DNA of 64,000 nt from positions 1-64,000 of the forward strand of contig NZ_FNXY01000004.1 in NCBI RefSeq assembly GCF_900108855.1. Direction: 5' to 3'. The DNA comes from Dyadobacter koreensis (GTDB lineage: Bacteria; Bacteroidota; Bacteroidia; Cytophagales; Spirosomataceae). Below, piece after piece: positions 39,111-48,194 of this stretch. Within the stretch, counting starts at the first letter, position 1. Each line of letters begins with the position of its first letter. The translations under genes were made by a program, and so were the position numbers. The notes under the pieces are model-generated. The model was not told the origin of the DNA. It saw only the letters and a list, made by a program, of their open reading frames with translations, and did not search any database.

Positions 39111-39777
39111 GCCGGCTTTTTCAAATAAAATTAATTTAAAGCGAATATTGGGAATTTGATCTTAATAACAATGCAACCATCGGGCAAAAGTAGCGATCAA
39201 TTGATAGTACGGATAAAATCTAATCTTCGAATTTGCGTTACAAAAATCCTTTTTCGTCGAAAAATAAGAACGCAATCTTCTTTCCGGAGATAATTCAGGA
39301 CCACCCACGTATGAATTATTGGCCTGCGGTAAAATTATCCAGCTTCAATTACACTGCATTTTTCAAAGGATGCTGTCTGGTCTTTAAATCAGAAAATTTA
39401 ACGGTTGTGCTTGATACAATAGTGACACTTCGATGGTCATAATTTCAATCTGGCAGGAAAGTTATGAGGTGTTTTCATTCTTGCAAATTACCATTTTTGC
39501 GGGTGCTGGTCAACTAGGTTATAAAATTCGAAATGGTGCCTGAATTTCGGAAATTTAAAATTACTTTACTTGTAAATAACTTTTAATCAAATAGTTGATG
39601 TTGAGATGTTATTTTCGACAAAAACAAATTAAAATTAATGCAAACGTTTGCAATTTTTTGTATTAATTTTAAAACTGATTTCTGAACTGTTCAATTGCCT
39701 GATACAGCAGCCGGATTTTCAGCAATCACACGATCATATATTAAATTCTTTTAGTACTTAGAAATTTAGGTCAGCTC
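39111..39777. other. 667-bp intergenic region upstream of the inositol-phosphate synthase
   Basis: No convincing gene is present; a 69-codon frame at 39233-39442 starts with TTG and has no family features. The key element is the perfect 14-bp palindrome at 39639-39652, flanked by AT-rich arms (ATTAAAATTAAT on the left, ATTAATTTTAAA on the right). Confidence 0.6.
39639..39652. promoter_or_regulatory. LacI/GalR-type operator palindrome upstream of ino1
   Basis: TGCAAACGTTTGCA is a perfect 14-bp palindrome with the central CG and AAACGTTT core typical of LacI/GalR-family binding sites. It lies 126 bp before the start of the inositol-3-phosphate synthase gene. No LacI gene is present in the window. 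Confidence 0.6.
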
Positions 39778-40989
39778 ATGCAGAATAAAGCAGGAAAAAT
39801 TAAAGTAGCAATTCTAGGTGTTGGTAATTGTGCAAGTTCATTAGTGCAGGGAGTGGAATATTATACCACATTTTCGAACAAGACATCTGGCCTTATGGCA
39901 GATGACATTGGAGGCTACAAGGCAGAGCATATAGAATTCGTATGCGGCTTCGATATTGACGAACGAAAAATAGGGCTTCCAATTAGTCAGGCTATTTTTG
40001 CCCGGCCGAATTGTACGGTTGTTTTATATCCTGATGTATCTTCAAACGCTCCCGTATATCGCTCTCCGGTAATCGATGGCGTTTCTCCGTTAATGGCAGC
40101 CTATCCACCCGATAACCGGTTTGAGATTCAATCCGATCTTGTCGCTACTGACTTGTTGGTAGATCCGGCCGCTTACGACCAGGATTTGGTTGGTATGCTC
40201 AGAAAAGAGATTATCCAACATTTAAAAATGCATCAGGTTGAGGTATTAATCAATTATTTGCCGGTGGGTTCTCAGCTCGCGACAGAGTTTTACGCTGAAA
40301 TTTGCCTTGAACTGGGGATTTCTTTGGTAAACTGCATTCCAGTATTTATAGCCTCAGATCCAGCCTGGGAAGAGAAATTTATTGAGGCGGGTATACCTAT
40401 TATTGGTGACGATATGAGAAGTCAGTTTGGCGCAAGTATCGTTTCGCAGATGCTTCAGGAGCTTGCATTCGAGCGCGGACATCATGTGAAGGCTCATATC
40501 CAGAGAAATGTTGGTGGTAATACTGATTTCCTTAATATGGAAGACAAAAACCGACTGAAATCTAAAAAGATCTCGAAGGAAAATGTGATCAGGGCACAAA
40601 ACGATATCCGTGGAATTGAAACGAGTGGTAGTTTCCTTCATGCCGGGCCCTCTGAATATATTGCATATTACGGCGATAACAAGGTAGCAAATTTTCGTCT
40701 GGAACTCGAAGGTTTTATGGGGGCACCAGTAACACTGGATGCTCAGCTCTCTGTACAGGATTCACCTAATTCGGCGGGTGTGGTAATCGATGCAATTCGA
40801 TACGTATATGTAGCCCGGGAACTTGGACTGGTTGGTGCATTAAGAGGCCCGTCAGCATCGACTCAAAAGACACCGCCGCAACAGATGATGTTCAGCGATG
40901 CTATTTTTGAATGCCATGCATTAGCGAAACGCGAGCTGACTGAATCAACAAGAAAACAATTAAAAATGCAGCAAACTTTGGTAGTGTAA
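39778..40989 (+). CDS. ino1: Inositol-3-phosphate synthase
   Basis: A 403-aa cytosolic NAD-dependent enzyme. The N-terminal Rossmann motif reads VAILGVGNCASSLVQGVEYY (~10-29). Other blocks are VCGFDIDERKIG, VLINYLPVGSQLATEFYAE and GIPIIGDDMRSQFGASIVSQML. HIQRNVGGNTDFLNM is the conserved lysine/NTDF-type region, and a FRLELEGFMGAPVTLDAQLSVQDSPNSAG-like stretch follows. It converts glucose-6-phosphate to myo-inositol-1-phosphate, the first step towards inositol lipids or osmolytes. The length and style match the prokaryotic (actinobacterial/archaeal-like) form. It is a single gene with its own terminator and a LacI-type operator upstream. Confidence 0.93.
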   Translation: MQNKAGKIKVAILGVGNCASSLVQGVEYYTTFSNKTSGLMADDIGGYKAEHIEFVCGFDIDERKIGLPISQAIFARPNCTVVLYPDVSSNAPVYRSPVIDGVSPLMAAYPPDNRFEIQSDLVATDLLVDPAAYDQDLVGMLRKEIIQHLKMHQVEVLINYLPVGSQLATEFYAEICLELGISLVNCIPVFIASDPAWEEKFIEAGIPIIGDDMRSQFGASIVSQMLQELAFERGHHVKAHIQRNVGGNTDFLNMEDKNRLKSKKISKENVIRAQNDIRGIETSGSFLHAGPSEYIAYYGDNKVANFRLELEGFMGAPVTLDAQLSVQDSPNSAGVVIDAIRYVYVARELGLVGALRGPSASTQKTPPQQMMFSDAIFECHALAKRELTESTRKQLKMQQTLVV

Positions 40990-41013
40990 TATAAATTTAC
41001 AGTGTTAGAATCA

Positions 41014-41056
41014 AGAATATAAAGCCCCTAACTAGGAGTGAAGGGCTTTATATTCT
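41014..41056 (+). terminator. Terminator hairpin after the inositol-3-phosphate synthase gene
   Basis: A 14-bp perfect stem, AGAATATAAAGCCC (41014-41027) / GGGCTTTATATTCT (41043-41056), with a 15-nt loop. There is no long T-run, so release may depend on the AT-rich upper stem. Between this hairpin and the SDR at 41365 (about 308 bp) no gene was found. Confidence 0.75.
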
Positions 41057-41364
41057 AACATAATTTCATATGGGTCAAGATAGCTGTTGCGGAGTTGAGA
41101 ATCGCATGACATTTTCCTGCCGGTTGGAAAACGTTTATACACCGCCGGTAACATCTGGTCTGTAAAAATTCTGTAAATCTTATTTGTCATCGAAGGTGAC
41201 TAGGGGAATTTACTTTGTCTTGATTTTCAATTAGTTAACGGTAATGAATTGCTGATTGTTTTTCGTGAAATTTGCTGAACCAAAACGGCTATTTGCCGAG
41301 TAATTGCTTTAAATTGGACGCAGGATCAGCTTTGCAATTTAGTTAACGCTAAAAATCCAGCCAC

Positions 41365-42222
41365 ATGAAATCAGCTATCATTACAGGAACAAGCAAAGGG
41401 ATCGGGCTGGCTACGGCCTTAGCCTTTGCCCGCTCTGGTTACAACGTGTTTGCAACAATGCGTAACCCGGACGCTTCCACAGCATTTAAAGAAACTATCT
41501 TATCGGAATCATTACCAATTACCATTCTCAAAATGGATGTCAATTCAGACAAATCCGTTGATGATTGTATTGCTGCTATTTTTGAACATACAAAAGAGAT
41601 TGATGTACTGATCAATAATGCAGGAATCGAGCGGCACGGCTCGATTGAAGAAATGGATCTCACTGATTTTCGTGAGGTAATGGAGACAAATTATTTCGGA
41701 GTCCTACGTTGTACCAAAGCCATTATTCCGCAAATGCGAAGACGTAAGAACGGCTGCATAATTAATATCTCATCAGTTGCCGGGCAAATTGCCAACACTC
41801 CGCTCGGTATTTACGCGCCAACTAAGTATGCGCTGGAAGCTGTAAGCGAAGCGCTGGCCCAGGAACTGAAGCCGTATAACATCAGGGTTGCAATTGTCCA
41901 GCCTGGAATAATTGATACGGATATGTCGCAGGGAGTTAGGCCGATGGCAACTTCAATCTATCCGCAGGTAAATCGCTTTGGCGGACTATTTCAAGCGTCT
42001 TTAAAAAATCCGGTACCATGTTCTCTTGTAGCCGATAAAATTCTGGAAATTGCCGAAGGATCATCATGGAAATTACGACACCCTGTCGGACCGGACGCAA
42101 TTCCGTTTTTAGGATGGCGGGGTTCAATGACTGATGAACAGTGGGTCGACTGGAATGCAGCGGAGGACGAGGAATGGTTTAACGCTGTTCAAAATACTTT
42201 TGGGATGAATGTCAGGCAGTAA
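41365..42222 (+). CDS. Short-chain dehydrogenase/reductase
   Basis: A 285-aa classical SDR. It has TGTSKGIG (~8-15), the second-strand MRNPDAS, DVLINNAGIERHGS (~77-90), the active-site NISSVAGQ with YAPTK (~152-156) and the loop VQPGIIDTDM. The tail (GWRGSMTDEQWVDWNAAEDEEWF) is long and acidic. It stands alone, with a decayed TlpA-family gene convergent to it. Likely NADP-dependent carbonyl reductase; substrate unknown. Only about 30% of residues look shared with the SDR at 10.5 kb, judged by eye, so it is not a recent duplicate. Confidence 0.9.
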   Translation: MKSAIITGTSKGIGLATALAFARSGYNVFATMRNPDASTAFKETILSESLPITILKMDVNSDKSVDDCIAAIFEHTKEIDVLINNAGIERHGSIEEMDLTDFREVMETNYFGVLRCTKAIIPQMRRRKNGCIINISSVAGQIANTPLGIYAPTKYALEAVSEALAQELKPYNIRVAIVQPGIIDTDMSQGVRPMATSIYPQVNRFGGLFQASLKNPVPCSLVADKILEIAEGSSWKLRHPVGPDAIPFLGWRGSMTDEQWVDWNAAEDEEWFNAVQNTFGMNVRQ

Positions 42223-42371
42223 ATCTTCTTTTGTGTAAGATTTTTCTTTTCGAAACAGCTCTGTAACAGAGGATACTTTACACTTCGAGCCTGCATCAAA
42301 GAAAACCGATAGATGTAAAACTATTGACATTTTCTTTTGATCAATCTATGCCCCGAAGTACATGTTTGGGG

Positions 42372-43043
42372 TTATTTAGTGAGCAGTTGTTCAAGTTTTT
42401 CACTTACGGTTTTGCCTTTTATATCCATAGCAAGTATAATTCCGTCAGGACTAATGAAAAAATTCTTGGAATAAACTCAACGTTGTACCAAAACGATACT
42501 TCGATTGACCATCCTCTCAGATCCGAAAGGTGTGTCCATTTCAAGCCATCCACAATTATGGCCTTTAACCAGACTATCTGGATTTTTCCGGGTCAAAGGA
42601 AATTCCTACGATCGTGAAATTACGATCTTTTATTTTTCAAATATCTTAACAAGGTTCGGATGGTCTATAAGGCATGGTCCGCACCAGCTCGCCCAAATAT
42701 CCAAAGAGAACAAATTTTCCTTTAAAATCATGCAGTGATACGACGGTGCCAGCAGTACCGGTCTTGGTAAAATTTGGGGCATGCACACCAACACTGGTTT
42801 TCGATCGGGGAGGGTTTATAATATGGCTCTTTCTGGCACTGTTATGGTTCCTTTAAATACAAATTCAACATTTTTTACGACTGCTGAATCCCTGACGCCG
42901 GCAAGATTATCAGGATCCGGATACCAAAGGAAAGCCTTTTCCTGCTTTCTTATAGTGTTAATTTTGTCGATGATGTTGAAAGATTCATTTTGGCCGTCTG
43001 CCGGCGTTGACTGCAAAGTCGGTACCGGAAAATTTGTCAGCAA
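42372..43043 (-). pseudogene. Decayed TlpA-family thiol:disulfide protein (DUF4369 + thioredoxin fold)
   Basis: Read leftwards, several frames together spell a TlpA-type protein. First comes a DUF4369-like stretch (KAFLWYPDPDNLAGVRDSAV, then FKGTITVPERA), then HAPNFTKTGTAGTVVSLHDF and KGKFVLFG. In another frame WASWCGPC continues with DHPNLVKIFEK and a stop. SLVKGHNCGW follows, then ISPDGIILAMDIKGKTVSEK to a stop at 42372. The CGPC redox motif survives but stops and frameshifts break the gene at least four times. It would have been a periplasmic lipoprotein-type thioredoxin. No intact copy is in the window. Confidence 0.85.
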
Positions 43044-43211
43044 AATCAGCCACCTAAAAAATGATGCATCATAGCCAGAAATTTGGTGTTAAAATGTATA
43101 GAAAGAAATATCATGAAATAATTTTAATTTGTATAATTAAATTACAACTATTTTAATTTTTATGTGTCTAGAAATTGCATTATAAAATTTAAACTTTCAA
43201 CGTGGAAATAG

Positions 43212-43607
43212 ATGAAAAGGGCTTTTTATACAGTGTTTATACTTATGTGTGCTTTACTACACGGTTGTAAAAACGAGAAGATTTCGGGGACAGATGAGGC
43301 AGGATGTTTGAAGGTTAAATCTGTGGCGGAATATTGTATTTCCGAAAAGCCGCTTTACTTGATTCAATTTTTACAACCCACAACGCTCGCTACCCAACAG
43401 AAATCCGACGTTAATGATTCAACAATTTATCTGGCTGCTATACTGGAGCTGCCTGAATCGTTTCAACGCAGGGACAGTATATTTTACATGAAATCTCACT
43501 ATGACCCAGTGTCAGAAAGAAAATATCGTCCGAGTATTTGCCAGGCCGTTTTTGGTCCTGTTAAAATCCTTGTCTGCGATGAAGCATCATCGCAGCCCTG
43601 CCAGTAA
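43212..43607 (+). CDS. Small cysteine-containing lipoprotein, function unknown
   Basis: A 131-aa protein with signal MKRAFYTVFILMCALLHGC and a lipobox LHGC (Cys19). The mature part has four more Cys (GCLKVKS, AEYCISEK, PSICQAVFG, ILVCDEASS, and a terminal PCQ), suggesting disulfides. No family recognised. It begins 168 bp after the start of the decayed TlpA gene on the opposite strand. A link to thiol oxidation is possible but speculative. Confidence 0.65.
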   Translation: MKRAFYTVFILMCALLHGCKNEKISGTDEAGCLKVKSVAEYCISEKPLYLIQFLQPTTLATQQKSDVNDSTIYLAAILELPESFQRRDSIFYMKSHYDPVSERKYRPSICQAVFGPVKILVCDEASSQPCQ

Positions 43608-44085
43608 TTCGCCAAAAACTGGTGATTGCAGGATATTATGAGCAAACTGAGTAAAAGCTTTGTTTGCTTGGTAATACGATTTCTCATATGCAATGGAAGC
43701 TTTTCCATACAGCTTCCGGACGTTTTTTTCTTAATTTAATTTTTGGAGAAATTAATGCCGACATTTGGCATACATTTTTTTACATCCTGAAATAACAAGT
43801 AATCGAACAAACTTAATTTCAATTTTATGCAGCACATGTCCGAAAACAATGCCTTCATCGCGTTAACTTTACAGGGTAAACGTCCAACTTTAATCTTATC
43901 GGAAATGATTTCTTTGACTTCTACGTCGAGACCTCACTTTTGTTATTAAAAAGATTCTAATCTCATTCTTAACTGATTCTCATAACCTGACTCCATTTTT
44001 GTGCCGGATAGTAAGTTTACGACTTAAATCGTCCAGTTTATATAAAAATTAGTGTTCGAATTTTCAGGTTTAACCCATCATTTTA
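43608..44085. other. 478-bp spacer ahead of the exporter operon
   Basis: No gene-like frame was found. The region is AT-rich and should contain the promoter for the three-gene exporter operon; no convincing -33/-7 pair or operator was identified. Confidence 0.5.
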
Positions 44086-45090
44086 ATGAAGAAAAAACAC
44101 AAAGCTGATGCGCCGACCCCGTGGCAACGGCTTCTTGGCATGCTCTACGTGGAGCGGACCACCATTAACTATATTTTTGTTTATGCAATTTTAATTGGCC
44201 TGATCGGCCTTACGTTACCTTTGGGCACAACAGCAGTTTTTAACTTTCTGTCCAATGGCGCACTTTACAGTTCAACGTATATTTTAATAGGGATTGTTTT
44301 GCTTGGCGTTGCCGTGGGAGGAATGATGCTGATCGGGCAGCTCACGCTTGTTGAGATGATCGAGCAGAAAATATTTGCCAAGGCAACGGTTGAGTTTGCT
44401 TATCGTTTTCCGAGAATTAAAAGGCAGGAATTCGAAGGTGAGAAGCCGGCGGAACTTGTAAACCGTTTTTTTGATGTGATCACGATTCAGAAAGGACTGA
44501 CTAAATTGCTTGTGGATGTCGTTGCAGCAGCTGTTCAGATTTTTTTCGCAGCAATCCTGTTGTCATTTTATCACCCGATTTTTATGACTTTTGGAATCCT
44601 GACGGTTTTTGTCATTCTGATGATGCTGTTCTTTTTTTACAAAATTGGCGTTAAGACAAGTATCAAGGAATCGGAATACAAGTATGAAGTAGTAGCTTAC
44701 CTGGAAGATGTTGCGTCTAACCTTGATGAGTACAGAAACATTCCCGGAAAACTTGCGGAGGTGATTTTTAAAACAGATAAGATCACTGCAAACTACCTGA
44801 AAGCCCGAAACGACCATTTTAAAATTCTTAGAAAGTTTTTTGCGAGTTCTGTAGCTCTGAGGACTGTTTTGATGGGAGGTCTTTTACTTCTGGGCTCTTA
44901 TTACGTAGTTGAACGTCAAATGACGCTAGGTCAATTTGTTGCAGCTGAGGTTATTATTGTACAAATCAGCTATGCTGTGGAAAAATTTATGACAAGTCTT
45001 AATACAATTTTTGATATGGTAACGGGTAGTGAAAAATTAGCTGCAGTGACAGATCTTGAATTAGAAGAAAGTGAGGTGAACCATGGTTAG
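44086..45090 (+). CDS. ABC-exporter-type transmembrane subunit lacking an ATPase domain
   Basis: A 334-aa inner-membrane protein homologous to the transmembrane half of type I exporters (HlyB/LapB-like). It has about six spans: ~30-52, 60-85, 145-165, 168-190, 255-275 and 280-300. Typical cytoplasmic loops are IEQKIFAKATVEFAYRFP (coupling helix) and GEKPAELVNRFFDVITIQKGL. No C39 peptidase precedes it, and there is no Walker A, signature or Walker B motif. The reading frame stops at EESEVNHG, overlapping the HlyD start by 8 bp, so the shortness is genuine and not a frameshift. It must use an ATPase encoded elsewhere, or work differently. Confidence 0.85.
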   Translation: MKKKHKADAPTPWQRLLGMLYVERTTINYIFVYAILIGLIGLTLPLGTTAVFNFLSNGALYSSTYILIGIVLLGVAVGGMMLIGQLTLVEMIEQKIFAKATVEFAYRFPRIKRQEFEGEKPAELVNRFFDVITIQKGLTKLLVDVVAAAVQIFFAAILLSFYHPIFMTFGILTVFVILMMLFFFYKIGVKTSIKESEYKYEVVAYLEDVASNLDEYRNIPGKLAEVIFKTDKITANYLKARNDHFKILRKFFASSVALRTVLMGGLLLLGSYYVVERQMTLGQFVAAEVIIVQISYAVEKFMTSLNTIFDMVTGSEKLAAVTDLELEESEVNHG

Positions 45091-46444
45091 TGAAACTAAA
45101 AATTATTTCGAAGAAGGAAAGTGGGAAGAGCTTGGAACTCTTTCCAGCCGTGAAATTCTGGTGACCCGCGGCCAAAAGCTATTAGGGAGGATCATGTTGA
45201 TTTTGCTTTTAGTCTTTCTTTTGGGCCTGTTTCTTCCCTGGCGGCAGACCATTCCCGGACGAGGCGTGGTGACTGCTTTAAGACCGGAAGACCGTCCTCA
45301 GACAGTACAAAACCAAATTGGTGGCAGGATTGAACACTGGGCTGTCCGGGAAGGACAAAAAGTGAGTGCTGGCGATACGATCCTGATTATTTCAGAAACT
45401 AGTCAATCCTATTTCGACCCTCAACTGCCTGTCCGGTTACAGGAACAGCTTGCAGCAAAGGAAGGCAGCGAGGACGCGGCCACGCAGAGGATGCAGGCAA
45501 CTGCGGCTCAGATACGCGCTATGTCAAAGGCTCTGCAGCTCCAGCTGACTTCTGCCCGAAACAAAGTTAAACAGGCAGAAAATTATGTCGATATTGATAG
45601 TGCCGATCTGGTTGCAGTCCGGAATTTCTACGAGATAAGTAAATCCCGGTTGGCCCGTTACGAAGCAGGTTACCTGAACGGGTTATTTTCGCTGACGGAT
45701 ATTGAGTCACGAAGACTGAAGCTTCAAGAGGATAACGCCAAAGTCGTCAGTCAGCAGAACAAACTGAATAATTCGAAACAGTCATTGATAAATGCCAGGA
45801 TAGAGCTTGACAATATCGAAGCGCAATATGAGCAGTCTGTGGCCAAGGCGCAGTCTGATTTGAGCTCTGCTTTCTCAAGCAAAGTGGGGGCCCAGGGAGA
45901 AATATCGAAACTTCGAAACGAGATATCCAATACCGAAATCCGTCGCGGATTATATGTGGTCCGAGCGCCGCAAAGCGGGTACGTTGTAAAAACGTTGAAA
46001 GCCGGGATTGGTGAAAATATCAAGGAAGGAGAGTCTATCGCAACACTGCAACCGGAAAAACCTCTTGTGGCAGCAGAAATTTATGTGGATGCCATGGACG
46101 TTCCGTTGATTCTGAATAATAGTGAAGTCAGGCTTCAGTTTGAAGGATGGCCCTCTGTTCAATTTTCCGGCTGGCCTTCTGTTGCGGTCGGAACTTTCTC
46201 CGGCCGTGTTTCTGTCATTGATCTTGTAAGCAGTGCGGGAGGCAAATACCGCTTACTCGTAAGGCCGACAATCCCTGTTCCAGCAAATGATGAGCCGTGG
46301 CCTATTCAGCTCAGACAGGGCTCTGGTGTTTACGGTCGGGTAATTTTGCGCACTGTTCCGATTTGGTACGAAATATGGCGTCAGCTAAATGGTTTTCCGC
46401 CAAGCCTGGAGGCAGAACCTAAGGCAGGGGGAGCAGCGAAATGA
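45083..46444 (+). CDS. HlyD-family membrane fusion (periplasmic adaptor) protein
   Basis: A 453-aa adaptor. It has a short cytoplasmic N-terminus, one membrane span (~37-55; LILLLVFLLGLFLPW), then a biotinyl-lipoyl first half (QIGGRIEHWAVREGQKVSAGDTIL). A long alpha-hairpin (~115-285) rich in Gln and Lys follows, then a second lipoyl half (LYVVRAPQSGYVVKTLKAGIGENIKEG) and a beta-barrel with a repeated GWPSV motif. It links the inner-membrane subunit to the TolC channel. It overlaps the upstream gene by 8 bp and the downstream gene by 4 bp, so the three are translationally coupled. Confidence 0.92.
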   Translation: MVSETKNYFEEGKWEELGTLSSREILVTRGQKLLGRIMLILLLVFLLGLFLPWRQTIPGRGVVTALRPEDRPQTVQNQIGGRIEHWAVREGQKVSAGDTILIISETSQSYFDPQLPVRLQEQLAAKEGSEDAATQRMQATAAQIRAMSKALQLQLTSARNKVKQAENYVDIDSADLVAVRNFYEISKSRLARYEAGYLNGLFSLTDIESRRLKLQEDNAKVVSQQNKLNNSKQSLINARIELDNIEAQYEQSVAKAQSDLSSAFSSKVGAQGEISKLRNEISNTEIRRGLYVVRAPQSGYVVKTLKAGIGENIKEGESIATLQPEKPLVAAEIYVDAMDVPLILNNSEVRLQFEGWPSVQFSGWPSVAVGTFSGRVSVIDLVSSAGGKYRLLVRPTIPVPANDEPWPIQLRQGSGVYGRVILRTVPIWYEIWRQLNGFPPSLEAEPKAGGAAK

Positions 46445-47949
46445 ATCTAGTAGTGATATTAAAATTGCTTAATATAATGAAGCATTTGCATAACAAAACA
46501 GTTGCTATGTACTTGTTTATTATGCTCTTAGCGACCTTTACCCAGAGCTTCGCGCAGCAGAATACAATGAGCGACACAAGCAAGGTGTTTGAATTAAAAG
46601 ACCTGGAAGAAATTGTCTTTTATAATCATCCCATCGTGAAACAGGCAGCATTGCTTAGTGAAGAGGCAAGGGCTCGGGTCATGCAGGCCTGGGGTGGATT
46701 TGATCCGGCTGTCAAAAGTCATTTTGGTAGAAAGGATTTCGGTAACACGGAGTATTATAACAATTGGTCCAATGAACTCAAAGTGCCGCTGTGGCTTGGC
46801 GGAGCAGACCTGAAAATTGGTTATGACCGATTTGTAGGAAAATATACAAATCCGGAAACTCAAACAAGTACGTCCGGATTGTCTGGAATTGGCCTGGCCA
46901 TACCCATTGGTCAGGGATTTTTTATTGACGCGAGAAGAAATACCCTGCGACAGTCAAAGGTCATGGTAAATTATGCCGAAGCTGAGCAAATCAAGCAAAT
47001 TAACAAAGTTTGGTTTGATGCGGTAAAGGATTACTGGAACTGGTTTTATGCGCACCGTCAGTATGCTCTGATCCGGGAAGGTGCTGATCTGGCTTTCAAA
47101 AGATTTGAAGCAGTGAAAAATCAGACACTGCTCGGAGATAAGCCACCGATTGATTCTGTGGAAGCAGTAATAACCTATCAGGAGCGTAGTTTGCAGCTTG
47201 AAAAAATTAAAGTAGAGCTTATCAATACCCGTCTGATTCTTTCAAATCATTTGTGGAGCAACCGGGGCGAACCTATGGAGCTCCCCGAATATTCTATCCC
47301 ACAGAATCCGGTTGAAAGGACCGGCGGCTCCGACAGAACTCAGATTGACACATTACTTGCGAATGCGGCAAGCCAGCATCCGGAAATATTGATGCTTAAA
47401 AGTAAGGCTTTGCAGCTTGAACTGGAACGTAACTACCGGCGGGAGATGCTAAAACCTAAGTTAAGCGTGAGTGCTTCATTACTAACAAGCCGTAATGCAT
47501 TTGGCCCTCCGGTTGCTGATACGTACCAACTGCAATGGAGCAATTATAAAATGGGTGTCGACTTTGCATTTCCTTTGTTCTTGCGTGAACAGCGTGGAAA
47601 ACTTCGGGAGGTGAAGGTAAAACAGCAGTCGCTGAACTTTGATATACAGCAAACGGGGCGTGAGATCAATACAAGTATTATGAACTCATACAACAAGCTT
47701 TTAGCCTATGAGTCGCAGCTGATTATACAGGCCCGAAGCGTTGAAAATCAGCTAATTCTGGTTAACGGAGAACTGGCAAAATTTGATCTGGGCGAAAGCA
47801 CGCTTTTTTTGATCAACAGCCGGGAAACCAAACTGATCGATATGAGAATCAAAATGGCTGAACTTGTGACAGACTATCAAAAAGCGGTCGCAGAGCTTTA
47901 TTACGTAGCAGGAACTTCCCAAAATAATACTCAAATGGTGAGGGAGTAG
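46441..47949 (+). CDS. TolC-family outer-membrane channel
   Basis: A 502-aa outer-membrane efflux protein. ATGA overlap with the HlyD gene sets the start at 46441; an internal ATG at 46477 (MKHLHNKTVAMYLFI) would give a more standard signal peptide ending SFAQQ. Two OEP halves have long coiled-coil helices: KQAALLSEEARARVMQAWGG to ALIREGADLAFKRFEAVKNQ, then LELERNYRREMLKPKLSVSA and the final DYQKAVAELYYVAG. It should form the exit duct for the exporter with the HlyD adaptor. The C-terminus is complete and is followed by a terminator. Confidence 0.9.
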   Translation: MNLVVILKLLNIMKHLHNKTVAMYLFIMLLATFTQSFAQQNTMSDTSKVFELKDLEEIVFYNHPIVKQAALLSEEARARVMQAWGGFDPAVKSHFGRKDFGNTEYYNNWSNELKVPLWLGGADLKIGYDRFVGKYTNPETQTSTSGLSGIGLAIPIGQGFFIDARRNTLRQSKVMVNYAEAEQIKQINKVWFDAVKDYWNWFYAHRQYALIREGADLAFKRFEAVKNQTLLGDKPPIDSVEAVITYQERSLQLEKIKVELINTRLILSNHLWSNRGEPMELPEYSIPQNPVERTGGSDRTQIDTLLANAASQHPEILMLKSKALQLELERNYRREMLKPKLSVSASLLTSRNAFGPPVADTYQLQWSNYKMGVDFAFPLFLREQRGKLREVKVKQQSLNFDIQQTGREINTSIMNSYNKLLAYESQLIIQARSVENQLILVNGELAKFDLGESTLFLINSRETKLIDMRIKMAELVTDYQKAVAELYYVAGTSQNNTQMVRE

Positions 47950-48006
47950 TTCGGAATACGGTCACAAACCATGCAATCCAAGTAATAAAACTCAAAATTT
48001 TAAAAA

Positions 48007-48047
48007 AAAAGGAGGCGCCAGCGATATTCTGGTGCCTCCTTATTTTT
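48007..48047 (+). terminator. Terminator after the exporter operon
   Basis: Stem GGAGGCGCCAG (48011-48021) / CTGGTGCCTCC (48029-48039), with one G-T pair, then TTATTTTTT; an A-run precedes the left arm, so it may work in both directions for the convergent small gene. Confidence 0.88.
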
Positions 48048-48065
48048 TAACATGTTTAAAACCTT

Positions 48066-48194
48066 TTATACGAGCTGGGCGCCTTCTTTTTTACCTTCCT
48101 CTAATACTCGTTTATTTAACTTATTGTTAAACGATTGCAAATATGCGAAAATAACGACTCCGGTAACTACTCCTAATCCAATTATCTTTTTCAT
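48066..48194 (-). CDS. 42-aa single-span membrane peptide
   Basis: The start at 48194 gives MKKIIGLGVVTGVVIFAYLQ, a signal/anchor-like helix, then a charged tail SFNNKLNKRVLEEGKKEGAQ. An upstream in-frame start at 48275 adds 27 residues with no membrane character and is less likely. It is convergent with the exporter operon across a shared terminator. It is too short for a family call; it could be a small stress-related membrane protein. Confidence 0.5.
   Translation of the reverse strand: MKKIIGLGVVTGVVIFAYLQSFNNKLNKRVLEEGKKEGAQLV

Noticed and set aside
39233-39442. A 69-codon forward frame before ino1
   Set aside because: Starts with TTG, lacks signal or domain features and sits in an AT-rich regulatory region; treated as chance.
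42781-43074. Forward frames over the TlpA-like region
   Set aside because: They are shadows of the decayed minus-strand TlpA gene, whose DUF4369 and CGPC segments explain the region.
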